DNA of 9,490 bases from positions 1-9,490 of the forward strand of contig JAENWY010000072.1 in assembly GCA_016649775.1 (NCBI GenBank). Reading direction: 5' to 3'. Position 1 is the first letter of the stretch; each line of letters opens with the position of its first letter. Source of the DNA: Spirochaetaceae bacterium (lineage in GTDB: Bacteria; Spirochaetota; Spirochaetia; Sphaerochaetales; Sphaerochaetaceae). Of this stretch, positions 1 through 6,544 are shown in pieces. Made by a program: the position numbers and the translations under genes. The notes under the pieces were generated by a model. It saw only the letters and a program-made list of their open reading frames with translations, ran no database searches and was not told the DNA's origin.

Positions 1-129
1 AATTTTTTTATATATTTCATTTTAGATCCTTATCAATTTGTTGTATTTCTTAGCATTTACTTGCTAAGTGCTTAATGTATACTATAGTTTTTAATTCCTA
101 TCTGTTGCATAGGATACATAATAATACAT

Positions 130-999
130 TTAAATATTTAATTCAATTCTATTATCAACACTAGCTTTTAATTGATCAATATCTTTTTTTAAAAGGATTT
201 TTTTTTCATAGGGAATATTCATTATATTCTGAAGTTCTATTAGTATCTTATCTTTATACAGATTCTTATAGGATTTATCATCATAAGTAAGAATGACACT
301 CTTTTCTAAAGACTTAGCTAACTCTTTTAACTTATACTTCTTTCCTAATTTGTTTGCCAAAATTCTTAATAAAACCAATGTAACATAGCTTATTAAATAA
401 TATGCTATGAATTTTTCTTTTGAATCAAATACATCTTCATTTTTTAGTGACAAATCAAATAGATTCCTTATATATTTAGGAGCTTCAACTATTCTAATAT
501 CTTCTTCTTCATAAATTAATTCAAATTCTAATAATAGCTCTTGTAAATCAGCTCTAGTTGTTCCAACTCGTTGCATGTAATAAAGAGGAATCCCATCATT
601 ATCGACGATGATAAGTACATCATCAGTTCTTAAACAAACAATATCACTAGTATCTCTATCCATTTTATCAACTATTTGAGTATTTATATAAGAAATTAAA
701 TCTTCATTAATTTTTGGAAGTAAATTAGTAAAATGATAAACATCTTTATCATTAAAACTATCCATATCTTCGAAGTAATTAATTCTACTTGCATAAGGCA
801 AGAGTACTTTAGAATAGATAATCAATTTTAGGATATTAGAAGAATTATCATCAAAACCACCAGGTTGAGAATTAATAAATTTCCCAATGCCTAAGCTATT
901 GTATATATAAGAAAGAGAAAGCGAACCTAAAGAATAAAAAGTAGCATTATTTTCGCTATAGAGTTCTTCTATCATTTCGTTTGTAATATTGTCTTTCAT
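130..999 (-). CDS. IS1634-type transposase-derived protein, catalytic core largely missing
   Basis: A 289-aa open frame with a good ribosome site (AAAGGA, 6 nt before the ATG). By recollection of the family, residues 28-115 resemble the N-terminal part of IS1634/IS4-group transposases: LGIGKFI, then SSNILKLIIYSKVLLPYAS, then a YHFTNLLPKI segment. Residues 134-161 (DGIPLYYMQRVGTTRADLQE) match the 'NGIP..Y.L.PGNT.D..TL' strand after the first catalytic Asp. Residues 176-285 (FIAYYLISYVTLVLLRIL, LGKKYKLKELAKSLE) match the C-terminal helical part. The segments that should carry the first Asp (a YDVTN..FE-like stretch) and the second Asp (VVADRG-like) are absent or unrecognisable, and the protein is shorter than usual for the family. 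Catalytic activity is therefore unlikely. The frame nonetheless has no stop or frameshift, so it may be a recently shrunken relic or a co-opted protein. No terminal inverted repeats were found around it. Confidence 0.6.
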   Translation of the reverse strand: MKDNITNEMIEELYSENNATFYSLGSLSLSYIYNSLGIGKFINSQPGGFDDNSSNILKLIIYSKVLLPYASRINYFEDMDSFNDKDVYHFTNLLPKINEDLISYINTQIVDKMDRDTSDIVCLRTDDVLIIVDNDGIPLYYMQRVGTTRADLQELLLEFELIYEEEDIRIVEAPKYIRNLFDLSLKNEDVFDSKEKFIAYYLISYVTLVLLRILANKLGKKYKLKELAKSLEKSVILTYDDKSYKNLYKDKILIELQNIMNIPYEKKILLKKDIDQLKASVDNRIELNI

Positions 1000-1248
1000 A
1001 TTTATCCTTTTAAGTATTTTTTTTTCTTCTACAATAATTAAGCAAAATATTTTTAAAAAGCAAACTAATAACTTTAAAATACGTTTTAATAAAACTCTAT
1101 AATAACACTAATAAAAAAAATTACATAAAAAATATGTGTCATTTAATGTAGTTAAGCTAATAATAAATTCAGAATATAAAATATCATAAAATTGTAAATA
1201 TTTAATTATAGGAGATTATTAGCTACAAGTCTAACAAAATTTCCTTTT
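1000..1248. other. Intergenic leader of the transposase-like gene and 3' flank of the integrase
   Basis: AT-rich non-coding stretch between two minus-strand genes. It holds the ribosome site of the downstream gene at 1005-1010 and a small dyad TTAAAA-TACG-TTTTAA at 1074-1089. The integrase-proximal repeat at 1208-1234 is described separately. No convincing promoter or terminator is seen. Confidence 0.5.
1208..1234. repeat. Candidate integrase core site, copy A (imperfect repeat of 3365-3392)
   Basis: This 27-bp sequence ends 14 bp past the integrase stop codon. It contains the dyad TTAG-N8-CTAA, the layout expected of a tyrosine-recombinase core site (short inverted arms around a 6-8 bp crossover region). 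It aligns to 3365-3392 with four mismatches and one gap. Three of the mismatches fall in the central 8 bp, CTACAAGT here against CTTTAAGA there. Different crossover sequences argue against simple lambda-like attL/attR but would be tolerated in Tn916-like systems. The site assignment is inference. Confidence 0.35.
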
Positions 1249-2460
1249 TTATTCATCTAAACTAATTAAAGGCAATATATTCTGTTTTTGTGCAGCTCTA
1301 AGGCTCTTTAAAGCATTTTCTTCAATATGAGAATAAATATCAGATAATTGATCACTACTATGTCCTATTGTTAATCTTAATATATATTCATCAACTGATC
1401 CTCTAAGAAGTGTATTTGCCATATGTCGAAGAGAATGGAAAGAAATGTTTCTTTCCTCAATTTCTTCTTTATTTAAAACTTTTGAATCTATTAAAGCCTC
1501 TTTAAATTTTGAACAAAAATAATGAGAAGAAACAACTTTACCACCTCTAGCACTCCAAAAAACTAACCCCTCAATTTTATCTTCATACGGATTTGATAGC
1601 GCAAATGCCTTTAAATCTTCAATTAAAGAATTAGGGCAGGGCACAATTCTACTTTTTTTACCTTTAGGCTCTTTAAATCCTGCCAAATTAGCATAAGCTG
1701 TATCAATCTTGATTAAATTATCTTGCAAATTATTGATTTTTAAAGCTCTTAGTTCACCAGATCTCATGCCGGTCACTAAAGATAAATAACAGGAAAGAAA
1801 AACTCTCTTATTTTTCAATTTTTTTATATATTTCATAAAAGTAAAAGTTTCTTCCTGAGATAGAATTCCTCGAGTCTTTCCTTTAATATTTATAGTGTCT
1901 ACTTTTGTAGTAACACTATGAGTAATGTAATTTTTCTTCTTTGCATATTCTAATGCTAGAGAAATAGAACTCATTATCTGATTTACAGTAGTAGAACTTA
2001 AATTATCTCTATTAACTAAATCTGTTTGAATAGTTTCAAGAAAGTTTAAATCAACTTTAACAAGTTCAAACTCTTTAGAAATTAAAGGTATAATATGATT
2101 TTGAATAAGATTTCTACGTATAGATACATAATCAATGGAGATTGCATGAGGATCTAACATTAATTTACGTTTAAAATATTCTGATTTTTCAAGATCATAA
2201 AAATCTAACAAAAAGGTAGAAAAAGTTAATTTCTTATTATGGCTGAAAATAATATTAGATTCTAACGCTCGTTGGGCAATTATTATAGCTTCGTCACGTC
2301 TATTAACAACTTCATACCCCATATTTAAGGAAGCCTTTAATTTATCAATGCTTTTCTTCGTACATCTTTTTCCAGAAATTGGATTTCTGAACATTACATA
2401 ATATGAAAATTTTTCTTTGTTTTGAATTCTACATAGCGTAAATGGAGCTCTACTTCCCAT
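1249..2460 (-). CDS. Tyrosine recombinase (phage/ICE-type integrase)
   Basis: A 403-aa protein of the usual length for integrases of mobile elements. It cuts and rejoins DNA through a covalent 3'-phosphotyrosine. The N-terminus (residues 6-40, APFTLCRIQNKEKFSYYVMF) looks like an arm-binding or AP2-like domain, and residues 76-190 fit the SAM-like core-binding domain. All catalytic residues are present in order: R233 (TGMRSGELRAL), the beta-hairpin lysine probably K266 (EPKGKKSRIVP), H342 and R345 (FHSLRH), H367 (IGHSS) and nucleophile Y376 (SDIYSHI). AAGGTG 8 nt before the ATG supports the start. A strong promoter lies just upstream. The frame is intact, so the enzyme may be active even though its surroundings are decayed. 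No excisionase gene and no tRNA target are visible in the window. Confidence 0.93.
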   Translation of the reverse strand: MGSRAPFTLCRIQNKEKFSYYVMFRNPISGKRCTKKSIDKLKASLNMGYEVVNRRDEAIIIAQRALESNIIFSHNKKLTFSTFLLDFYDLEKSEYFKRKLMLDPHAISIDYVSIRRNLIQNHIIPLISKEFELVKVDLNFLETIQTDLVNRDNLSSTTVNQIMSSISLALEYAKKKNYITHSVTTKVDTINIKGKTRGILSQEETFTFMKYIKKLKNKRVFLSCYLSLVTGMRSGELRALKINNLQDNLIKIDTAYANLAGFKEPKGKKSRIVPCPNSLIEDLKAFALSNPYEDKIEGLVFWSARGGKVVSSHYFCSKFKEALIDSKVLNKEEIEERNISFHSLRHMANTLLRGSVDEYILRLTIGHSSDQLSDIYSHIEENALKSLRAAQKQNILPLISLDE

Positions 2461-2488
2461 TAGATTTGCACCTTCTTAAATTTATTCT

Positions 2489-2511
2489 TTGTTCAATTAT
2501 TTGCTCAATTA
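2489..2511. repeat. Tandem 11-bp direct repeats overlapping the integrase promoter
   Basis: TTGTTCAATTA (2489-2499) and TTGCTCAATTA (2501-2511) match at 10 of 11 positions and start 12 bp apart, close to one helical turn. They cover the -10 element and the spacer of the integrase promoter. They could be a repressor or excisionase operator, or arm-type sites for the integrase itself. This is inferred from position only. Confidence 0.45.
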
Positions 2512-2524
2512 CATTTTTTGTCAA
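2496..2524 (-). promoter_or_regulatory. Integrase promoter (sigma-70 type)
   Basis: On the minus strand, a perfect -35 TTGACA (2519-2524) is followed by a 17-bp spacer and a -10 AATAAT (2496-2501, five of six consensus bases). The expected start near 2489 gives a leader of about 28 nt before the integrase ATG. Confidence 0.7.
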
Positions 2525-2600
2525 TAATTTTTAGATAAATAATTCAAATTAATTGCATATATCATATGTAATTAAATAAATTTAATATTTTTATTATTTT

Positions 2601-2633
2601 TTATGTACTTACTGTATATAAGTAAGTACATAA
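2601..2633. repeat. Perfect 13-bp inverted repeat with 7-bp spacer
   Basis: TTATGTACTTACT (2601-2613) and its exact complement AGTAAGTACATAA (2621-2633) flank GTATATA. The dyad lies about 75 bp upstream of the integrase -35 box. On neither strand is the hairpin followed by a T-run, so it is not a good intrinsic terminator. A protein-binding operator or a recombination-related site is more likely. Confidence 0.6.
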
Positions 2634-2960
2634 TATTAGTATGCAACATTTTTGATTATATAATATTGTATTTTTTATGTATATATTATTATATAATTTC
2701 AATTTATAATAATTTAAATTTATAAATATTTTTAAATATATTTAATTAAAAGTAATAACAATAAGAAATTAAAGATAAATATTCTAAAATAGTATGAGTT
2801 ATATTACATATATAATATTACATATTAATTGTATCTATATGTATTTTTAATTTTATTATATAATTATTATATATGACTATTTTGATATTAATAAATAAAT
2901 AAATATCGATATAATCTAGAACTCAAGTTGATTTTGAAAAAACACTTATGAAATCTTTTG

Positions 2961-3320
2961 CTGGAACAAATTAGAGATTTGATTTAATTGAAATTGAGAG
3001 CAAGCAAAGTACTAAAACTTATTTTTAAAATTTCGAAATTTTTTCATATGCTTAAATTAGATTATTCAGAAAAAGCAAATATATATAGTATTAAAGATAA
3101 TGCTGGTAAGAAAAATTGTTTCTATTCACAGAAATTCATAAAAAGACCCTTTTTATTAGAAAAAAATCCGTAATTTGATCAAATGATTTCTTATCTATTT
3201 TAATATAAAGAGACCAATCTCAAATTAATTGAAATATTATTAAAAAAATTATTCAAAATCTTTATTTTTTCTATTTATGTTGTATCACTGCAGTATGGAA
3301 TAGAAAACTTAGAGATGAGC
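2961..3320 (+). pseudogene. Decayed IS21-type transposase (istA) N-terminal remnant
   Basis: Read in one frame, 2961 onward gives EQIRDLI, a TAA stop, then LKL and a helix-turn-helix-like stretch. Next come EKANIYSIKDNAG and SQKFIKRPFLLEKNP, another stop, then YKETNLKLIEILLKK. This order matches, from memory of the family, IS21 IstA proteins: start MEQIRDLIRLKL, helix-turn-helix, 'S.EEIKDLS...LFPEK..RP', then the 'HKELK.KG.NLKLLWEEY' block. At least three in-frame stops are present and the original ATG appears as CTG. The catalytic domain and the istB ATPase are not found downstream. The open stretch 2988-3173 is therefore treated as part of this relic and not as a gene. The resemblance is moderate. 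Confidence 0.45.
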
Positions 3321-3364
3321 TAATGTATTACAATTCTGATTAATAAAATGTACCGAATATACAA

Positions 3365-3392
3365 ATAGGGGATTTATTAGCTTTAAGACTAA
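3365..3392. repeat. Candidate integrase core site, copy B (imperfect repeat of 1208-1234)
   Basis: A 28-bp sequence with the same TTAG-N8-CTAA dyad as the copy next to the integrase and in the same orientation, 2.16 kb away. Similarity continues patchily: ATTCATCTA recurs shortly after both copies. The DNA between the copies holds the integrase, the AT-rich tract and the istA remnant, so the pair could mark the ends of a small or collapsed integrated element. Alternatively copy B is the decayed 3' end of a second integrase gene. Confidence 0.35.
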
Positions 3393-3447
3393 TCTCTTGA
3401 ATTCATAATCTAATTCATCTACTATGATTTATGGAACCTCGTTGCAC

Positions 3448-3475
3448 TTGACTTGACAATTCAAGGGATAATAAT
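3448..3475 (+). promoter_or_regulatory. Possible promoter upstream of the InlB-repeat ORF
   Basis: TTGACT, 16-bp spacer, AATAAT. The next supported start codon on this strand is about 220 bp downstream, so in this AT-rich DNA the match may be fortuitous. Confidence 0.25.
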
Positions 3476-3693
3476 TCAATAATTATAATTCAAATACAAA
3501 ATGAAGTATGGAATGTAATTCTGGTACAGAAGAATCCTTAGGTCTTCTTGAAATATAGGTAAACTCATTAAAGAAAAAATAATTGCAAAAAATATTTCTA
3601 CATATTGTAACATTAATTATGATGATGATGATATTCAAATTTTAAGTGGTAACAAGCGTAGGAATTAATTTTCAGGCTATTAGAGGTGATGAT

Positions 3694-3957
3694 ATGAATT
3701 TTTTTTCATTGTATTTTTATGTAACTGAGCAATCTGATTTTTATGAAAGAGCTTATGTTATAATTTCAAATGGAGGATTTGTTATTCCTCGCATTAGTGA
3801 GTTTAGTGAATACACAGATTCAGAAATTAAAGGAAGCAATTTTATTGGATGGAATACTGAAGAAGATGGAACAGGAACTACTTATAATGAAGGTGATTCA
3901 TTTATAATGCCAAATAATGATGTCACATTGTATGCAATGTGGAAATCCAACCTTTAA
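3694..3957 (+). CDS. Orphan InlB B-repeat (Listeria-Bacteroides repeat) small protein or fragment
   Basis: The ATG at 3694 is preceded by AGAGGTGAT and is preferred over a GTG at 3646 that lacks a ribosome site. The 87-aa product contains one recognisable Listeria-Bacteroides (Flg_new/InlB B) repeat, about residues 20-83. Its hallmarks are FIGWNTEEDGTGTTYNEGD and then FIMPNNDVTLYAMW. In known proteins such repeats occur in tandem in large secreted surface proteins, between a signal peptide and an anchor. Here there is one repeat, no signal peptide, no anchor, and no second repeat upstream in any frame I read. The likeliest reading is the C-terminal stub of a deleted surface protein, still open and with a usable start. 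A genuine small protein is possible. Confidence 0.5.
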   Translation: MNFFSLYFYVTEQSDFYERAYVIISNGGFVIPRISEFSEYTDSEIKGSNFIGWNTEEDGTGTTYNEGDSFIMPNNDVTLYAMWKSNL

Positions 3958-4346
3958 ACTTTAATAAAAGAATTTTTGTATTAGAAAAGATAAAATGCAA
4001 ATTTACATAAAAAATACTTTATTAAGAGCTTATTAAGTTATCCATAAAGATAAAAAAAAGGAAGTAAACACAAATGCATAGAGACCTGCATAAGAGATTT
4101 ATTTCTTTAAATATTATCTTAATAAATACATCAAAAAAATAACATAGTTTCTAAATACCTCAGTATTATTAAATTTAAAATTCATTCTAATTTAAAAAGA
4201 AATATTGATAACAGTATTCTTCTTAAATTCAAAAAACTGCTTTTATAGATATCTAAATCTATATTTTATAAAGAAAAAGAAAAATTATTACACTCTTTAG
4301 ATAAACAACTTTACAAAATACATATAAATTCATAATATTGAATTTA
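3958..4346 (+). other. Intergenic region with possible decayed coding sequence
   Basis: No supported gene. One frame from about 4126 to 4334 is open apart from a single TAG and reads with protein-like composition (SKYLSIIKFKIHSNLKRN, then FYKEKEKLLHSLDKQLYK). It has no start codon or ribosome site and I do not recognise it. The last 40 bases hold the likely promoter of the EIIA-antiporter operon. Confidence 0.35.
4310..4338 (+). promoter_or_regulatory. Likely promoter of the EIIA-antiporter-PII-like operon
   Basis: -35 TTTACA (4310-4315, five of six), exactly 17 bp, -10 TAATAT (4333-4338, four of six). The predicted start near 4345 leaves a very short leader before the GGAG ribosome site at 4349-4352. 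Confidence 0.4.
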
Positions 4347-4358
4347 ATGGAGTTAGTT

Positions 4359-4805
4359 ATGAGAATAGAAGAATATTTTTCAGAAGATTCAGTAATGTTT
4401 TTAAACAGTGTTAATAAAGAAGAAGTACTATCAGCAATGGTAATTCAAGCAGAAAAACTAGGATATTTATCTAGAAAAGACGAATTTAAAGAGGCTCTAT
4501 TAGAAAGAGAGTTAATTATGAGCACCGATATCGGTTGGAAAGTAGCAATACCTCATGCAAAGCTTAAAAGTATTTCAAAATTCTTTGTAATCCCAGCTAT
4601 TTTAAAAAATGATTTAGATTGGGGCGGCGGTAATAATCAAAGTGTAAACATAGTCTTATTAATTGGTGGTCCAGAAAACGAACAAACTACATACTTACAG
4701 ATACTTTCAAAAGTAACTTTAATCGTACGAAACAACCAAAGAAGACAAGCGTTACTAGCAGCTACAATAGCTGAAGAAGTAATTGCTCAATTTACTGGTC
4801 TATAG
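4359..4805 (+). CDS. PTS EIIA type-2 domain protein (EIIA-Ntr/fructose-like regulator)
   Basis: A single-domain cytoplasmic protein of about 148 aa. I place the start at the ATG at 4359, 6 nt after GGAG. An in-frame ATG at 4347 and a TTG at 4338 are alternatives that have no ribosome site. The signature is STDIGWKVAIPHAKL, where His66 is the expected phospho-acceptor from HPr or NPr. The following helices and strands (IVLLIGGP, LQILSKVTLIVRNNQ) fit the family. No EIIB or EIIC sugar-transport gene is adjacent. The antiporter gene starts 13 bp after its stop, so the protein probably regulates that transporter according to PTS phosphorylation state, as EIIA-Ntr of Escherichia coli does for potassium systems (TrkA, KdpD). 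The domain is certain, the regulatory role is inferred. Confidence 0.88.
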   Translation: MRIEEYFSEDSVMFLNSVNKEEVLSAMVIQAEKLGYLSRKDEFKEALLERELIMSTDIGWKVAIPHAKLKSISKFFVIPAILKNDLDWGGGNNQSVNIVLLIGGPENEQTTYLQILSKVTLIVRNNQRRQALLAATIAEEVIAQFTGL

Positions 4806-4818
4806 GGAAAATAGTATA

Positions 4819-6036
4819 ATGCCAGATAATATTTTTCTTTATTTAGCCATAATTTTCACAACTGCTTATGCAATTAAATTATTGACTAATAAAATTAAAG
4901 TTCCTGAAGTTACAGGGTTTGTTATTTTAGGAGTAATTTTAGGAGTATCAGCAGTAAATTTATTAACTCCTGATATGTTAAATAAATTTAGTTCTTTATC
5001 AACAATAGCTCTAGGTATGATAGCTTTCACAATTGGGATAGAGCTAAAAACTGATGTTATTAAAAGTTTAGGTAAAAGTATTTTTGCAATTGTTATATGT
5101 GAAAGCCTTGGGGCATTCTTAGTAGTAACACTTGTTCTAAATTACATCTATCATGCAGATCCAAATACAACTCTGTTACTAGGTGCAGTTGCTAGTGCAA
5201 CAGCTCCTGCAGCAACCGTAGCTGTAATAAGACAATACAAAGCCAAAGGCCCATTAACCTCTACAATATTAGCAGTTGTAGGACTTGATGATGCTGCTGC
5301 TCTTATTATTTATGTATTTGTCGAAGGCTTTGTAAGTTCAAGAATTTTAGGAACTTCAATTTCGGTATCTGTAATGATTTTAGGTGCTTTAATTTCAATT
5401 ATTGAAGCCGTTGGACTAGGAATTGTATCTGCAATTATTTATGTTTTAATTCTTAAAAAGATTAAAAACAATGAACAAATAATGTTGCTATTAGTTGCTT
5501 TTCTAATGGGATTACTTGGAATTGCTGAAATTTTAGGCGTTTCTGAATTACTTGCTGCAATGGCTTTTGGTGCAGTATTAGTTAATACATCACCTGTTCT
5601 AAGTAAAAAAAGTGCTAATATAGTTATAAGTTTATCACCCATTTTTATTACAGCATTCTTCATACTAGGTGGTGCTCACTTAGATATTTCTTTAATCAAG
5701 AATATTGGTGTTCTAGGTCTATGGTATTTTGTAGCTAGAAGCATTGGTAAAACAGGGGGTGCAACCCTTGGTGCAAATATTGGTAAGGCTCCAAAAACCG
5801 TTAGAAGTTTAGTTGGTTTTGCTCTACTACCTCAAGTAGGTGTAGCACTAGCATTAGCACTAGCTATTAACAAAGAGTTCACATTACCACAATATGGATT
5901 AGAAGGAGCAACTTTAGCTAAGGTTGTTATCAATGTACTTTTATTCACTACAATAATAACAGAAATTGTCGGTCCTTTATTGACTCGTTATGCTCTTCAA
6001 AAAGCTGGCGAAGTAAATCAATCAGATACCGATTAA
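4819..6036 (+). CDS. CPA2-type cation:proton antiporter (Na_H_Exchanger family)
   Basis: An integral membrane protein of 405 aa from the ATG at 4819. Only a weak GGGAAA lies upstream, so translation may be coupled to the preceding gene. The family exchanges Na+ or K+ for protons. About 12-13 hydrophobic segments are seen. Conserved features are the helix pair TGFVILGVILG and GMIAFTIGIELK, the unwound-helix motif ASATAPAAT (residues 125-133), the ion-binding Asp pair in GLDDAAAL (D157, D158), and VARSIGKTGGA with R307. Near the end are GFALLPQVGVALALA (333-347) and ITEIVGPLL. The DD pair is typical of electrogenic members. Unlike KefB and KefC there is no C-terminal TrkA-N/RCK domain: the protein stops about 20 residues after the last helix. 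Control may instead come from the flanking EIIA and PII-like proteins. Ion specificity cannot be read from the sequence. Confidence 0.9.
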   Translation: MPDNIFLYLAIIFTTAYAIKLLTNKIKVPEVTGFVILGVILGVSAVNLLTPDMLNKFSSLSTIALGMIAFTIGIELKTDVIKSLGKSIFAIVICESLGAFLVVTLVLNYIYHADPNTTLLLGAVASATAPAATVAVIRQYKAKGPLTSTILAVVGLDDAAALIIYVFVEGFVSSRILGTSISVSVMILGALISIIEAVGLGIVSAIIYVLILKKIKNNEQIMLLLVAFLMGLLGIAEILGVSELLAAMAFGAVLVNTSPVLSKKSANIVISLSPIFITAFFILGGAHLDISLIKNIGVLGLWYFVARSIGKTGGATLGANIGKAPKTVRSLVGFALLPQVGVALALALAINKEFTLPQYGLEGATLAKVVINVLLFTTIITEIVGPLLTRYALQKAGEVNQSDTD

Positions 6037-6050
6037 TAGGAGGTATAACC

Positions 6051-6398
6051 ATGAATTTATTAATTATTTCATTATCAAACTTAGATTATAAAGAAGATGT
6101 TCTACTCGCACTACAAAGTGTAGGGATTCAAAAAGCAACAGTATGGGATGCGAAGAATTTAAACAAAAGCTTAGAAAGTGAATTTAGCTTATTCAGTGGA
6201 TTCTTTAGTGGTGGCAGTGGACATGAAGGCGAGAAAATTTTAATTTTAACTCATATTGAAAAAATTGACGATGCAAAAGAATTTATTGCTAATTTAGAAG
6301 AGGGTGGAATTCCACTCAAAAAAGAAAATATTTTGAGTATGTATGTATTACCTACTGTACTTTCTTTTGATAAATCTACAGGCCTTATCGAGGATTAA
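6051..6398 (+). CDS. PII-like (ferredoxin-fold) small signalling protein
   Basis: 115 aa, preceded by a perfect AGGAGGT 6 nt before the ATG, the strongest ribosome site in the operon. It starts 14 bp after the antiporter stop. The predicted order is strand (2-8), helix (12-26), strand (28-35), a long flexible glycine-rich loop (FSGFFSGGSGHEG, 48-60), strand (61-70), helix (73-89), strand (94-102). This is the beta-alpha-beta-beta-alpha-beta plan of PII-like proteins, with the loop in the T-loop position. The 'GIQKATVWDAKN...LFSGFF' stretch resembles small PII-like proteins annotated near transporters. Classical GlnB/GlnK T-loop tyrosine and ATP-binding signatures are not obvious, so the ligand is unknown. 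By analogy with GlnK-AmtB and SbtB-SbtA it may gate the antiporter; that is inference. Confidence 0.7.
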   Translation: MNLLIISLSNLDYKEDVLLALQSVGIQKATVWDAKNLNKSLESEFSLFSGFFSGGSGHEGEKILILTHIEKIDDAKEFIANLEEGGIPLKKENILSMYVLPTVLSFDKSTGLIED

Positions 6399-6423
6399 TT
6401 ACTTTAATATATCTAAAATATAT

Positions 6424-6511
6424 TTGACTATATTCGTGAATTGAATTTAATAGTTATTAGGGTATTTCACCTTTTAATCTAATTTTAATTACGAATATAG
6501 TCAATTTTTTT
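6424..6511 (+). terminator. Intrinsic terminator of the antiporter operon
   Basis: TTGACTATATTCGT (6424-6437) pairs perfectly with ACGAATATAGTCAA (6491-6504), and seven T residues follow directly (6505-6511). The loop of about 53 nt is long but has smaller internal dyads (ATTAG/CTAAT and GGT/ACC) that could shorten it when folded. It lies 26 bp after the last stop codon. Confidence 0.7.
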
Positions 6512-6544
6512 GGATGTTAAAAAGAATGATTTTAATTATTTTTG

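Larger units (their letters stand above)
2461..2960. other. Extremely AT-rich intergenic tract
   Basis: Five hundred bases without a gene. A hand count over 2521-2880 gives about 37 G/C in 360 bases, near 10%, and 2641-2880 is lower still (22 of 240). It contains the integrase promoter and operator-like repeats at one end and a perfect palindrome at 2601-2633. It is otherwise low-complexity A/T with several short TATATAAT-like dyads. It could be a DNA-unwinding or bent region used in recombination, or simply decayed horizontally acquired DNA. Confidence 0.6.
3321..3693. other. Intergenic region without a supported gene
   Basis: It contains the second copy of the integrase-flanking repeat (3365-3392) and a possible plus-strand promoter, TTGACT (3448-3453), 16 bp, AATAAT (3470-3475). 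A short open stretch about 3555-3657 reads ...NINYDDDDIQILSGNKRRN and then stops. That peptide is not recognised and lacks a supported start, so it may be residue of a decayed gene. Confidence 0.4.

Noticed and set aside
49..68. CTTAGCA-N6-TGCTAAG hairpin as terminator of the transposase-like gene
   Set aside because: The 7-bp stem is perfect but no T-run follows on either strand. A second small dyad (TCCTAT/ATAGGA, 96-114) has the same fault. Both may be incidental.
2988..3173. Open frame of 61 codons as a small gene
   Set aside because: It begins at a TTG without a ribosome site and its translation fits the middle of a stop-interrupted IstA-like frame.
1200..3700. tRNA gene as integration target, or a CRISPR array
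   Set aside because: No cloverleaf or T-arm GGTTCRA pattern, and no regularly spaced repeats were found around the integrase.
5439..5663. Antisense open frame inside the antiporter gene
   Set aside because: It has no ribosome site and is a shadow of the conserved membrane-protein frame. The antisense frames at 7228-7470 and 8948-9133 are rejected for the same reason.
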